64,000 bases of DNA. Source: Clostridia bacterium. Its GTDB lineage: Bacteria; Acidobacteriota; Terriglobia; Terriglobales; Acidobacteriaceae. How positions within the stretch are numbered: position 1 is the first letter of the stretch; each line of letters begins with the position of its first letter. A model generated the notes under the pieces. The model did no database searches. It was given only the letters and a program-made list of their open reading frames with translations, and was not told the origin of the DNA. Made by a program: the position numbers and the translations under genes. The stretch is taken from NCBI GenBank assembly GCA_035561135.1, contig DATMYA010000051.1, forward strand, positions 98,476 through 162,475. The letters run 5' to 3'. Positions 1 through 9,913 of the stretch are shown piece by piece.

Positions 1-467
1 AAACTTACAGGAGCGCTACCGCCTGACGGCGCGGGCGCAATCACAATACTGAATACCTTATCGGTTGCTCCCAAAGAGTTTGTCGCGCGAAGCGTGAACG
101 TGAACGTCCCAGCTGCGGTAGGCGTGCCGTGGATCCTTCCCTGATTTCCTGTGACCGATTGCAGCGCCAATCCATTCGGCAAAGCTCCAGCGATCAGCGT
201 GTACGTTGTCGGAGAGGCCAACCCCTCCAGATCCCACTCGTGTCCGTAAGCCACGCCCACTATGCCAGCGCAGAAATCCCAGACTCCCCACGTAATTGTG
301 GTTGGATCTGGCGCCATGGTGTCGGAGATGTACTCCCCAAATAGCGGACGACCAAACGAGCCATCATCGAACTCAGCGCTCCCATACAGCGTGCCCGTGA
401 TCGCGGAGCGCACGAAAGTAGTCGCCGAGACAATCTCAATAGATGGGCGTATTTCCGCGCGGCTCAT
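1..467 (-). CDS. Partial phage structural protein with He_PIG (Ig-like) domain
   Basis: An open frame starts with ATG at 467 and runs off the left edge without a stop, giving about 155 residues. The visible part contains LPNGLALQSVTGN and GTPTAAGTFTFTLRATNS, the signature of the putative Ig domain He_PIG (PF05345), common in surface adhesins and tail fibres. Only one base separates its ATG from the stop of the 291-aa gene upstream, as expected in this tail operon. It is probably a tail-tip or fibre protein that binds the host surface; the exact role is unknown. Confidence 0.8.
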   Translation of the reverse strand, partial: MSRAEIRPSIEIVSATTFVRSAITGTLYGSAEFDDGSFGRPLFGEYISDTMAPDPTTITWGVWDFCAGIVGVAYGHEWDLEGLASPTTYTLIAGALPNGLALQSVTGNQGRIHGTPTAAGTFTFTLRATNSLGATDKVFSIVIAPAPSGGSAPVS

Positions 468-468
468 C

Positions 469-1344
469 TCAGCTCACCATCACATAAAGAGTTGCCAGCG
501 ATGCACTTTGGTCTGTAATCGGCATCCATGTGTGACCGTCGAACGTAATGAGGTCGGACTCGCCATTCATCATGGAGCCTAAAACAAAAGCATCGGAGAG
601 AAACCCTTTATATCTAAACGTCCCGTTTATGCTGGCCGTGGCCGACCATCCAATTCGAGCATCGATCTGTACGACTGTCCCATCATCCCAATTAGGGCAG
701 AAAGTTCCGTTTGCATACCAGACGAGCATTGGAAATTGCGGGAATGAGTTAGCGTAATTGCTGTAGTTAAGCAAAAACGATTTCCAAATACTCGCCGAAT
801 ACGTCGAGTTGCTCGTGCCACCCCACGAAGAAAGCCTGTCTCTAAATGTAAAGTTGAAAGCCACCGAGGTATCGGTATCGCCACTCCAATTGAACCAGCC
901 GACGTCCAGGTCAGCCCCAAGAGACGCGAGGATGTTGGCCGGAACTCCTGAAATAGTCCCACCGAGCATGATGTTCCTCGGCGAGCTGCGATAGACCGCG
1001 CCGCTTGCGAACATCGCAAACCAATACTGATTGGCCCATATGCGAAACGTTCTTCCGGCCGTTGGCAGCATGTATGCAATGGCCGATGTCAGCGTTCCAG
1101 CGTTGTTTTTCATGGTGAACTGAGCGCAGTTTCCCGCGCCGGAGTCATACAGGCGGAAGCGAACCGACAACCCTTGCGGCGTGACCGCAGTTTTCATCAG
1201 CACGTCAGCCGTGCCACTGCCCGAAACATAGCTCCAACCTGCCGTTGCCAGCGCCGCCGCTAATTGGTCAACTAGCTGTCTCCGTGTGCCATCGCTCACG
1301 AACGTTGTGTTTACTATCGTGCCGCCACTGTACTGGATCGCCAT
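469..1344 (-). CDS. Phage tail-region structural protein, unknown function
   Basis: A 291-aa protein beginning MAIQYSGGT, with no signal peptide and no membrane segment. It is rich in Ser, Thr, Gly and aromatic residues and looks all-beta. A GGAG lies about 10 nt before ATG 1344. It sits between fibre-like genes at the distal end of the tail operon, so a baseplate or tail-tip accessory role is inferred. I do not recognise a named family. Confidence 0.75.
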   Translation of the reverse strand: MAIQYSGGTIVNTTFVSDGTRRQLVDQLAAALATAGWSYVSGSGTADVLMKTAVTPQGLSVRFRLYDSGAGNCAQFTMKNNAGTLTSAIAYMLPTAGRTFRIWANQYWFAMFASGAVYRSSPRNIMLGGTISGVPANILASLGADLDVGWFNWSGDTDTSVAFNFTFRDRLSSWGGTSNSTYSASIWKSFLLNYSNYANSFPQFPMLVWYANGTFCPNWDDGTVVQIDARIGWSATASINGTFRYKGFLSDAFVLGSMMNGESDLITFDGHTWMPITDQSASLATLYVMVS

Positions 1345-1350
1345 TTTCTT

Positions 1351-1785
1351 TTAGCTCCAACTCAAAACGATCGTCACGCCCTGAGCGTGACCGGATTTCA
1401 GATCTAGCCTCAGTAGGTCATCGACGGCGACGGAGTTCGCGGAGGCGTTGAACGACGTCACCTGGACCTTACTGGTCGAGCCTGAAGGAATCACCAGATT
1501 TCCGGTGAGTATTGAAGTCCAGGTTGCCCCCGAATCGCGCGAACGCAGGATGTCGAAGTGCAATTCCTCTGCTATTGCTGCTTTTGCGTAGGCGACTAGC
1601 TCAATGAATGTGCCAGCTTTGCGCACTGGATAATGGTTCGTGATGTCGTCGGCCGGACTGACGCTTCCACCAAGGCCGATCACGAACGTTGCCCGATCGC
1701 GGAACTTAACGCTGATAACCTGCGGATCGCCGCCGTTCGACGTGAACGAGTCGCCGTTGAAAACGAAATGCGCCTGGCTCGCCAT
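1351..1785 (-). CDS. Small phage tail-region protein, unknown function
   Basis: A 144-aa protein, predicted mostly beta (GGDPQVISVKFRDRATFVIGL), without a signal peptide. Its ATG overlaps the stop of the 729-aa fibre-like gene by one base (TAATG), indicating translational coupling. Position between two larger distal-tail genes suggests a virion component. No family recognised. Confidence 0.75.
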   Translation of the reverse strand: MASQAHFVFNGDSFTSNGGDPQVISVKFRDRATFVIGLGGSVSPADDITNHYPVRKAGTFIELVAYAKAAIAEELHFDILRSRDSGATWTSILTGNLVIPSGSTSKVQVTSFNASANSVAVDDLLRLDLKSGHAQGVTIVLSWS

Positions 1786-3974
1786 TAGCCCACCACCACG
1801 AGTAAAGCGTCAATTCCAGGAGTCCCGCCCGGGCCGCCGTTGTTTCCGCCGGCATGGGTCGCAATGATCTTCCCTGCGAATATGTACCCAGCCGTCTTCG
1901 CCCTGGTTGACGTGGTTTCGCAGTACGCCGTCAGCGCTCCCGCAGAGTCGCCAACCTGCGTCGGGTCGTAGATGGTCACGTAATACACAACCGGAGTCGC
2001 GCCGGGATCTGGAATGGTGAATGCCCTTGCGTCATAACTTGATGTAATGCCGGTTGTCCAAAGTACATCGAACGCATCCATGCGAAGCGTTGTGGCTTCG
2101 CCGGCCGCCTGGCGCACCACGATCGACGGAGACATTGACGAAAACGTACCGCCTGACCCTGTGTAGTCGGGCGGCTGCGTTTCAATCGGCGCGAGAGCTG
2201 GAGCCTGCGACTTGCGAAAAGCTGCGACCAGGACGCGCAGGCTGCCATCGTGCGTCTGCCTCGGGCTATGCCCAACCGGCTGGCGCCACATGTCGGTGCT
2301 CACGTAGCCAGTCGCCTGATTCACGTTCCCACTGAGCGTGACAAAGCGCACATAGGTCTCCGGCGCCGTCGTTGCCCAGTCGTAGATGTAGATGAGTTCA
2401 TCGCGCGAGTACTGATAGTCATCAATCGGCGACTTTGGCAGCGGAACCGTCGCGCCGTTGCTGTAGGTTGCTGGCCCGAAAAACTCAGGGCGGCACACCG
2501 CTTCCTTGATGTTGGAATTTATCTGCGCCATCACCGACGCCGGCAGTTCCTCGCCGGGGAAGAAAAACACCGGATCGATCTCGGCGAAGTCGGCCCCAGA
2601 TAGCACAATCTCCGGACCCACGCCGCCAAGACTGACATCAACGGTGAATGGACCGCCGCGGTTATCGTTAGGCTCGTCATCGTTAATTCCGAGTTGTAGC
2701 TGCGTTGCGCCCGCCGGCGCTGTGAAGGTATTTCCGAGGCCGACGCTGAGAGGTTCGATTACATGCCCAGCTGCGTCCGTCCACGCGCCGCAGAGGCCGC
2801 CAAGCCCAAGCGTTGACCCAGGCATGTAGTAAGTCGGATAGCGCTTGCCGTGACCGTTCAGGCTAGTCCCTGTCACGCTTCCAGGATCGCCCGCCGCGTT
2901 GTAGGCAGAGCGCGAATCTGAGACCGCTACAGATCCTCCAGTGGCTTCGATCAGTACCGTCTGCCCTGCGACCAGCGGAAGAGGCACGATCACCGGCGCT
3001 TGACCGGTATGTTCGCCGTAGTCGTAAGCCGCATTGATTGCCCACTCCCACGGCTTAACATGACTTCCAACCGAAACCGTGGCAGCGCCGGTGTTGCTCG
3101 CTGGAGACGCGGCCCGAGTGCAAAATGCGAATACGGCGATACGGCCCCACCCGGCGGTGGAGAGCAGGTGATCGAACGCCATGATGATGTTTGTCGTCAC
3201 CGCACCGGTTAGTCCGACCGACGCCTCCATGCGGTTGAGTTGTCCGAAGGCCAAGTCCGGCTGCTGAAACGATGTGCCTTGTGTGGTCCATCGCCAGGAG
3301 TGCATAAAGCGAACTTCGTTGTACTCGTAAATGTATCCGTCGGCCGGCGAGACGGGTCGCGGTACTGTTTGGCCGTTGTAGAACTCTCCGCAGTAGATAA
3401 TTTCCGAGCCTACGACTGAGAACTTGGCATTGCGGTTCAGCGCCTTCAGTACTCCAGTGTGCACCGCGTGATCTGTCTGTAAATCCGCGTTGGTCTGATC
3501 GACATAGGCGGGCGGCACCGAAAGTACCAGCGCGTCCTTCTGTCTCTGCGCTATCGTGAATACCACCAAGACGCCATCTTTCGTTTGCGCGGTGTTGGCG
3601 GAAACGTCGCCCTCACTCGATCGGTAGTACTCGACGGACGATACTTTTCCTGTTGCTTGCTCGACCTTCCAGGCAGCGAACCACAGATCCCCATTTCCGC
3701 TCTTCCAACCACTGCCAGCATCGACGCTGCTGTAGAGTCCCCACGCATACAGCAGCTCGTTTCGCGAGTAGGCGTATCCGTCGATTGGCGATATGGGTAG
3801 ATTGACCTCTTCGCCGTCTTTGTAGAGACCAACAAATATCTCAGGCCGGACCATCCCAAACGCAGCATTGCCGGAGATGCGCGCAACGTTCATTCCGAGC
3901 GCAAACTTCTCCGCATCGAGCAACACGTCTGGAAGGTCGGCAAATCCCGGAACATTAGTAAGCGTGAATGCCAT
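1785..3974 (-). CDS. Tail fibre/tip-like protein with three internal repeats and a lectin-like motif
   Basis: A 729-aa protein with three related blocks at about residues 22-80, 175-230 and 483-535. Each carries a form of PExF-G-Y-NG-VPxPxSPxDGY-YxxxEL/V-W. Between the second and third is QLQLGINDDEPNDNRG followed by FTVDV (about 426-446), which resembles the calcium and sugar-binding stretch of LecA/PA-IL-type beta-sandwich lectins. That likeness is by eye only. The gene sits in the distal tail operon, two bases after the 655-aa gene. A receptor-binding or fibre role is inferred. Confidence 0.7.
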   Translation of the reverse strand: MAFTLTNVPGFADLPDVLLDAEKFALGMNVARISGNAAFGMVRPEIFVGLYKDGEEVNLPISPIDGYAYSRNELLYAWGLYSSVDAGSGWKSGNGDLWFAAWKVEQATGKVSSVEYYRSSEGDVSANTAQTKDGVLVVFTIAQRQKDALVLSVPPAYVDQTNADLQTDHAVHTGVLKALNRNAKFSVVGSEIIYCGEFYNGQTVPRPVSPADGYIYEYNEVRFMHSWRWTTQGTSFQQPDLAFGQLNRMEASVGLTGAVTTNIIMAFDHLLSTAGWGRIAVFAFCTRAASPASNTGAATVSVGSHVKPWEWAINAAYDYGEHTGQAPVIVPLPLVAGQTVLIEATGGSVAVSDSRSAYNAAGDPGSVTGTSLNGHGKRYPTYYMPGSTLGLGGLCGAWTDAAGHVIEPLSVGLGNTFTAPAGATQLQLGINDDEPNDNRGGPFTVDVSLGGVGPEIVLSGADFAEIDPVFFFPGEELPASVMAQINSNIKEAVCRPEFFGPATYSNGATVPLPKSPIDDYQYSRDELIYIYDWATTAPETYVRFVTLSGNVNQATGYVSTDMWRQPVGHSPRQTHDGSLRVLVAAFRKSQAPALAPIETQPPDYTGSGGTFSSMSPSIVVRQAAGEATTLRMDAFDVLWTTGITSSYDARAFTIPDPGATPVVYYVTIYDPTQVGDSAGALTAYCETTSTRAKTAGYIFAGKIIATHAGGNNGGPGGTPGIDALLVVVG

Positions 3975-3976
3975 AG

Positions 3977-5944
3977 TTATCCAAGGGTATTCGCCGGCGA
4001 GCCATCGCTTTGTAGACCGCCGTTGTCAGACAGGAACAAGTAACGCGAGCGCTCGGCCGGTGTGGCATCCGGCCAATCAACTTGAGTGTCCGGAGCGATG
4101 CGAAACCGACCAAATCCCGTGATTGCGCTTACGTCAATCAGCTTCAGGCTTACCTTTGCCTCGCGGAAGTTGTACGTCTTGTCCAGTACTTGAAGTTGCC
4201 AGTTAGCGATGCCGAAGGTTCCATGCACTCGGTCAGGAATCAGGGGATGAGTCACCCTCGCAATATCGCCAGCGGAGAGAGGGCACGCATTCCAGAGTGC
4301 TTCATTTTCAAGCTGCAGGTTCTTCATCCCAAAGCGCAGGAAGATCATGCGCGCGGTCAGAGCGGCGATGAAGTATCCCTGAAAGCCGGAGCGCATCCCG
4401 TCTGACTCGATCACCTTCACGTCTCCGGCCTGCCCGTAAACGTCGCGACTGCGGCCGTAGACTTCGATGACCTCGGCCCGGTACTTCTCCTCGTTCTTGT
4501 CGAAGCGGAAACAGACGGTGTTAACCATGTCAGCCTGCATCGGAGCCGGGATCCCGACGAGTAACTTGTTGTCGAGATCCATTGACGGTTCAAGTTCCTC
4601 TGGGAGTGGATAGAGGAAATTGACGGTGATGCGGCCGAGATAGTCGTCTAACAAATATCCGCCAAGCGGCTTCAGGAGTTGCGACTGGATGAACTCGCGC
4701 GCTTCTGGAGCAGAGTCCAGGGTGAACGCGAACTGCACCCCCGCAAAGAGTTGATCGCGGTACGCCTCGATGCGGGCGGCGTGAATGCGCTGCTCGGGAA
4801 GCCCTAGCTCAACGCGCAGGATGGATAGCATGATGTCGAGCGGGTTGCCGTTGAGGGTGCGTGGGTGATCGCTGTCGGTAGGCTGACCATCGTCTCCTTC
4901 GGTATAGACAACATCGTGGAGAGCATCGATTCCACCGGAACAGACGAAGGTGTAAGCGGTGTTATTGCTGCTCGAATTTACAGAATCGACCTTACCCGTA
5001 AAGAGCAGAGCGTAATCGACTCGCTTCATGCCCAGAAATCCAGTTCGCAGCCGAACGCGCTTGCCTTCGAATACGAATCCTGGAAAGTCTGCTGTCAGCA
5101 GGTGCATGTAATCGGCTACTTCAAAGGTCAACTCCCCCAGCGAACTTGAGCCATCGAGCGGGTTGATGGAGATAGTGAGATCATCTGGCGCATTCATCCA
5201 CGGCCGCAGACTTCGCGCCGGATAGGCGCTTTCCGGATAAGTGCCGCCTGGATGTCCGGAGCCCGCTCCGGAGTAGTAGATTGCCAGTCCGACAAAGTCG
5301 ACAAACATCTCATCGAGAATCGAGGCCTGTGAAAGACTTGCATTCAGTGATACGCCGATCTTTAGTCCAGCGACCGTCGCCACAGAGCTTCCCTGATTTC
5401 CGCTGTGATACGTGCCATCGTAGTTACCGCTCGTAGGCTCCGGAAGGAAGTCGTTGCTCGCCGAAAACGACCACAGATTCAGTGCAGGACTGGATGCGCC
5501 GGTGTGAAAAGCTCCATCTCTAATGCCTTGGGCTTTTAGCACCGCGTACACACCCTCAATCACGGCGCCAACTGGCAGCGTCGGCATCACAAAGCCGGAC
5601 CACTGCGCCGCCCAGAACAAATTGCCGAGAGGGTGCGACGACGTCATTCTGAGATGAGCGGAGCTGAGTGTCGCCGTAGCCAAGCCATTCGCCGCACCTT
5701 CATCTCCGGGCCTAACTTCGACCGCGGTCGGAAACGCCCAAGCGACGGATTGCCCAGCGGGAATTGCAAATGGGAGCGGGTACGGGTCCGCGACGTAGTC
5801 AGGATCGATCGCAATATCGTTGTCGTCGAACTGCACGTTCTGATTAACAAAGGCGTGCGGATAGTCCTCTATCTCGACCAGATAGACTGGCGTTTTGGCC
5901 AGCTTCGCATTCGCTGTTGTGAAGTTTGCCGGGACGGGAATCAT
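3977..5944 (-). CDS. Phage tail-tip/baseplate hub-like protein
   Basis: A 655-aa protein starting MIPVPANFTTANAKLAKTP. The middle (about 260-480) has features of hub proteins, with an N-terminal beta-rich part and a segment reading ISINPLDGSSSLGELTFEV. ATG 5944 overlaps the stop of the upstream gene (ATGA). It follows tape measure and a small distal-tail gene, the usual place for tail-tip or baseplate hub proteins. The family call is by position and gross appearance. Confidence 0.65.
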   Translation of the reverse strand: MIPVPANFTTANAKLAKTPVYLVEIEDYPHAFVNQNVQFDDNDIAIDPDYVADPYPLPFAIPAGQSVAWAFPTAVEVRPGDEGAANGLATATLSSAHLRMTSSHPLGNLFWAAQWSGFVMPTLPVGAVIEGVYAVLKAQGIRDGAFHTGASSPALNLWSFSASNDFLPEPTSGNYDGTYHSGNQGSSVATVAGLKIGVSLNASLSQASILDEMFVDFVGLAIYYSGAGSGHPGGTYPESAYPARSLRPWMNAPDDLTISINPLDGSSSLGELTFEVADYMHLLTADFPGFVFEGKRVRLRTGFLGMKRVDYALLFTGKVDSVNSSSNNTAYTFVCSGGIDALHDVVYTEGDDGQPTDSDHPRTLNGNPLDIMLSILRVELGLPEQRIHAARIEAYRDQLFAGVQFAFTLDSAPEAREFIQSQLLKPLGGYLLDDYLGRITVNFLYPLPEELEPSMDLDNKLLVGIPAPMQADMVNTVCFRFDKNEEKYRAEVIEVYGRSRDVYGQAGDVKVIESDGMRSGFQGYFIAALTARMIFLRFGMKNLQLENEALWNACPLSAGDIARVTHPLIPDRVHGTFGIANWQLQVLDKTYNFREAKVSLKLIDVSAITGFGRFRIAPDTQVDWPDATPAERSRYLFLSDNGGLQSDGSPANTLG

Positions 5945-6333
5945 GCGCTCACAAACTTCCTTAGCTTCAATGTGAATTTGTAGAACCCCCCGCCGCCGCG
6001 GTACGCAAACTTAGGGTCCCAGCCTGTGTCTTCGAGCGTGTAATCGGTGTACTCAGCGCTCGTAGAGTCTGGGTAATACCTGAAGACATTCCCGAGAATC
6101 GCGAAGTCTATGAACCGCTCCCATGCTGGAATATCCGCGGCTGGGACGAAGTCGATTTGCAGGGAGCGAAAGCGATCGACGCGCTCGGTGATGTGCTGGC
6201 CAACGCCGGCAGTTGCGTACGTGTCATGCCTAAGCGCCTCTCGCGCTTCGGCGCCAGGCTTCTGCACCGGCGGATAGGTAAACGTCAGCGTCTGAGGAGC
6301 GCCGTCGTTGTAAGTGATCTTGGGGACTTTCAC
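5941..6333 (-). CDS. Small minor tail protein (distal-tail-like)
   Basis: A 130-aa protein directly after the tape measure gene, beginning at GTG 6333 two bases past the tape-measure stop. It has LQIDFVPAADIPAWERFIDF and a C-terminal YRGGGGFYKFTLKLRKF, as in small beta-rich minor tail proteins encoded after the tape measure in siphophages. It is coupled to the next gene by ATGA. The specific role is inferred from order. Confidence 0.65.
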   Translation of the reverse strand: MKVPKITYNDGAPQTLTFTYPPVQKPGAEAREALRHDTYATAGVGQHITERVDRFRSLQIDFVPAADIPAWERFIDFAILGNVFRYYPDSTSAEYTDYTLEDTGWDPKFAYRGGGGFYKFTLKLRKFVSA

Positions 6334-6335
6334 CG

Positions 6336-9300
6336 TTAGCCTCTCCTCGTAACCCGGCGCGCGTTGCTCGACGTAAGTGGAACTCCGCCCTTGTTGACCT
6401 TGCGATCGATTTTCTTGATTACTTTGTGCAGGTTGTCGTCAGAGATGACGCCGGCGATATGGTAGTGATTCGTCGTACCTCCGCCGCCTCCGAGCGCCTG
6501 CACTATCTTCGCGACAGCCCGTGGATCATCGAGCGGAATTGCCGCTTCAGTGGCGTTCCCTCCCCCAACCGAATCGCCGAGCACCGCGAGAGTTCTCCTC
6601 GAGACGAGTCCGCCTGTAGCGAAGTGCTGGATGTTCTGAGTCTGTATGGGACTGGCTTCAGCCTTCGCCGCGTCGCCGGCGGTCTCAATCGGCTGCGCGC
6701 TATCGGGAGCGCCGCGCTCTCCGCGTTGGGACTCCGGCTTGATCGCGTAGGCGAACGATCCCGCGAGCGCAGCGACAGCGAAGAATTGAGCAGCCGCGGC
6801 AAAGTCCGCACCCGCCCTCGCCGGGTTCCAGAATAGATCTGCAATGCCCCAGGCTGTGTAGTATGCGCCCCACATCGCAGCTTTGCCGGCGATGGTAGCC
6901 GCTTCTGCTGCCATCCCCTTTCGCAATGCAATCCCGAGTGACTCTTCGCCTAGCACCCACTGACTGACAGCGTTCCCCAGCGCTCCTGTAGCACCAAGAA
7001 GAATCGAGTCAAAGGCCTGCTCGGTCTTCGTTAGCTCACCGCGATCGGCGCGCAACTTCTGCGCGAATTTATCGAGTTGGCTACCGACATCGTTGTATGT
7101 GTGGCCGAACCGTTCAGTCTTTTTCGTGGTCTGGTCGGTGGTGATTCCGAGCTTTTCCAGTTCCTTGCGGATGTCCTCGATCTCGTCCTTGTATCTCTTC
7201 GCTTCTGAGGTCTGGCCGAACGCCAGCGCCTGTCCGAGCTTGGCCTGCAATAGCTTCATTTGGGCCTGCCGCAAGTCGGCGTAGGTCGATAGTCCGGACT
7301 CCTTGATCTTGTCGAACGCTTCCTGCGCAGCCTGTACTTGACCGGCCCACACTGCCGAGCCCTGGATTCCTAGCGCCTTCAACCCTTCGGATAGCTGTTC
7401 GAGCGCCTTGGCCTCTGGTGAGAGATCAATCGTGTTGTCGATCTTGGACGGAGTTACTTGCGGTCCGCCGCGCTGCTGAACAGCGAGATCGTGCAACCGC
7501 TCGAGCTCATTACGCGTTTCAGTAACCGCCTTGCGATACTCTCCGACGGCCTTGCTCATGTTGATCCAAGCGGTATTCTGCTCGGACATCGGAGCCTTCT
7601 GCCTTACAAGTAGTTCGTAAAAGGCAGTAGCGGCTTCGGCAGACTTCTTCAGCTCGCCAACGAGGTGGATGCCATGCGCAGAGGCGTAGTCTCGCATTGC
7701 CTTTGCAGCCTCAGCAGCCTTTAGCTTTTTGTCTTGCTCCGCTCTCGCGTGCTCCGCTGCTGCCTCAGCCGCCGCGCGGTCGGCTGCCGACTTATCGTTG
7801 GTTGCGGAGGTGTTGTCCTTTGTCGCGGCCGTTGATTCTCTCGTTCCAGTTACGAGAGTCTTAACTGCGTTATTGATGTTGACGATCGCGACCGCTGCGT
7901 TTGTTGCGCCTTCCTTGTAGTCGTTAGCGGACGCCTGGAACAGTTTGAACGAGTCCGTGCTTTCGTTTACGTACTTGCGAAGAATCGGGATGTGCCCGGC
8001 GGCGCTGATAAGGGACGCCACCAGGCCATTTACTGCCCACCCGATGCCATTGAACACGAGCACAAACGACTGGAAAACAGTAGCGAGCGCAGCAGCCGTA
8101 ATGCCGAGAGCGCCCAGAACCACTTTCAGGGCGCCTGAGTCCAACGCCATCATGCGGAACGCTTGAACGGCTGTATCGATGACCGGCTTGCCGTCTTCCC
8201 ACGCCTTGATGAATTCAGTCTTAAACGTGCGCCCTAGGACCTCTAGTTGCGAACCTTGTGACGCCAGCATCTTATTGGCGGCGTCGTGCGCAGCGGTCCC
8301 CTCACGCTCCGCTTCCGTGACTCGCTTCAATATTTCTTGATATTGATGGGCTTGTGGGCCGGTGAGAGTCAACACACCATTCAGTGCGCGAACGTTTCCA
8401 AAAAGAGCTGCCGTGGCCTCGGTGGCTCCATTGGTTTTCTGTGCCATTTCGCCCATCACGGCAGCGAGACCTTTATCCTTCAACTCCTCGCGCATCTGGC
8501 GTAGATCGATCCCCAACTCCTTCGCCATCTTCTCGGCTTCGCCGGTGGGCGAGAGCAAGGCTGTCATGGATCCGCGCAAAGCCGTCATCGCCTCATCGGT
8601 ACTGAGGCCGGCCAGGGTGAGCGTCGCCACGGCTGCGAGTACTTCAGAAAGCGAGACCTTCAGCGATGCTGCGATCGGAACGACGCGGCCGAGTGAACCT
8701 GCCAGTTCGGGGCCGCGAGTCTTGCCGAGGTTGATGGTTTCAAATAGCGCCGCTGAGATATTCCCCGCGTCTTTAGCTTCGCGTCCGTATGCGGCCAGCA
8801 CGGTCGTCATAACGTCGACCGCGGTACGCGTGTCAGTGAGGGAGGCACGAGCAAACAGTGCGGACTCTCCTACGAAACGAACGGCATTCGCCGGTGCAAC
8901 GCCAGATGACAAGGCCTCGTAGAGACCATGAGTCAGGTCTGTGGCATCGCCCAGCATTGGCGGGAGATCGAGAATCTCACGCTTCAACTGCGCCAATTGC
9001 GCGACGCCTTGCGGAGTTCTCGTAGCCACAATCGTCGAGACTTCTGCAAACGCGTTTTCAAACTCCAGGGCAGCGCCAGCAGCTTCCCTCAAGATCTGGG
9101 CTGCTTTGAAAAGAGCGAATCCCTGGACTAGCGTCGATACACGAACGGCGACCCCTCCGAGCGCCGCTCCGAAGCGATTGCTTTCTCCGGCAGCTTCTGC
9201 AGAACCAGTTCGCGTCTGCTGGTGCAAGAGCGCGGTTTCCTCGCGCATACGTCGCACGACGGCAGAGACTTCGGCTTGCGCCCGCGCGTTGCGCTCAAGC

Positions 9301-9794
9301 TGTTGCTGCTGCAAGAGCGCCGCGGCGGCCGCTTCGCGCTCAGCCAGTGCAAGGCGTGCGGTCTCTCCAGAAGCAAGCTTCTTTACCCGAGTCAGCTCCT
9401 CTGTAGCATCGGCAACCGCTCTTGCGGATCTATTCTCGTTCCATTGGGCTGCCGCCAGACGTGCCGTTGCCGTCTCACTCTCGCCGGCGGTGGCTCTATT
9501 GGCGAACAGCGCCGACCTTAGTTCTTTCTGGGCCCTGTCATGTTCGTTTGTTGCCTGGGCTACCTTTAGCTGCGCAGCGTAAAGCTGTTCACCGTACTCG
9601 CTGGAGGCTCGCATAGCGGCGCCAGCCTGTCCGCTGCTGGCAGCCACGTGATCGAGTGCGGCGCCAACAGCGTCAACCTTGGCTTGCGCTGGGCCGAGCT
9701 TTCCCGCTGACGCTGCAGCCTCATCAAATGCGACATTCATTTGCGTCAGGTCGGCTCGGAAATTAAGGATCGCGTCGCCTAGGTTGATTGCCAT
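6336..9794 (-). CDS. Tail tape measure protein
   Basis: An 1152-aa protein. Residues 25-200 are long Ala/Glu/Arg-rich helices. About residues 240-460 match the phage tail tape measure (TP901/PhageMin_Tail) pattern, including VDVMTTVLAAYGREAKDAG and AAVATLTLAGLSTDEAMTAL. Hydrophobic stretches follow at about 550-600. Tape measure length sets tail length; at about 0.15 nm per residue this predicts a tail near 170 nm (inference). ATG 9794 has GGAG upstream, immediately preceded by a terminator-like hairpin. Confidence 0.93.
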   Translation of the reverse strand: MAINLGDAILNFRADLTQMNVAFDEAAASAGKLGPAQAKVDAVGAALDHVAASSGQAGAAMRASSEYGEQLYAAQLKVAQATNEHDRAQKELRSALFANRATAGESETATARLAAAQWNENRSARAVADATEELTRVKKLASGETARLALAEREAAAAALLQQQQLERNARAQAEVSAVVRRMREETALLHQQTRTGSAEAAGESNRFGAALGGVAVRVSTLVQGFALFKAAQILREAAGAALEFENAFAEVSTIVATRTPQGVAQLAQLKREILDLPPMLGDATDLTHGLYEALSSGVAPANAVRFVGESALFARASLTDTRTAVDVMTTVLAAYGREAKDAGNISAALFETINLGKTRGPELAGSLGRVVPIAASLKVSLSEVLAAVATLTLAGLSTDEAMTALRGSMTALLSPTGEAEKMAKELGIDLRQMREELKDKGLAAVMGEMAQKTNGATEATAALFGNVRALNGVLTLTGPQAHQYQEILKRVTEAEREGTAAHDAANKMLASQGSQLEVLGRTFKTEFIKAWEDGKPVIDTAVQAFRMMALDSGALKVVLGALGITAAALATVFQSFVLVFNGIGWAVNGLVASLISAAGHIPILRKYVNESTDSFKLFQASANDYKEGATNAAVAIVNINNAVKTLVTGTRESTAATKDNTSATNDKSAADRAAAEAAAEHARAEQDKKLKAAEAAKAMRDYASAHGIHLVGELKKSAEAATAFYELLVRQKAPMSEQNTAWINMSKAVGEYRKAVTETRNELERLHDLAVQQRGGPQVTPSKIDNTIDLSPEAKALEQLSEGLKALGIQGSAVWAGQVQAAQEAFDKIKESGLSTYADLRQAQMKLLQAKLGQALAFGQTSEAKRYKDEIEDIRKELEKLGITTDQTTKKTERFGHTYNDVGSQLDKFAQKLRADRGELTKTEQAFDSILLGATGALGNAVSQWVLGEESLGIALRKGMAAEAATIAGKAAMWGAYYTAWGIADLFWNPARAGADFAAAAQFFAVAALAGSFAYAIKPESQRGERGAPDSAQPIETAGDAAKAEASPIQTQNIQHFATGGLVSRRTLAVLGDSVGGGNATEAAIPLDDPRAVAKIVQALGGGGGTTNHYHIAGVISDDNLHKVIKKIDRKVNKGGVPLTSSNARRVTRRG

Positions 9795-9803
9795 TGTTGC
9801 TCC

Positions 9804-9829
9804 AAATAAAAAAGCAGCCCGAAGGCTGC
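9804..9829 (-). terminator. Terminator-like hairpin abutting the tape-measure RBS
   Basis: On the minus strand a GCAGCC/GGCTGC stem with a TTCG loop (9814-9829) is followed by TTTTTTATTT (9813-9804) and then at once by the GGAG and ATG of the tape measure gene. The other strand after the stem is also T-rich, so the hairpin may act both ways. Confidence 0.65.
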
Positions 9830-9913
9830 AGCGTTTGTTTTCTAAAGTTTTGTTGGATTAGCCGCCCATGGCTTGCTATCGTGTGTTGCCTAATAGGGAC
9901 GGGAGACAATCCA

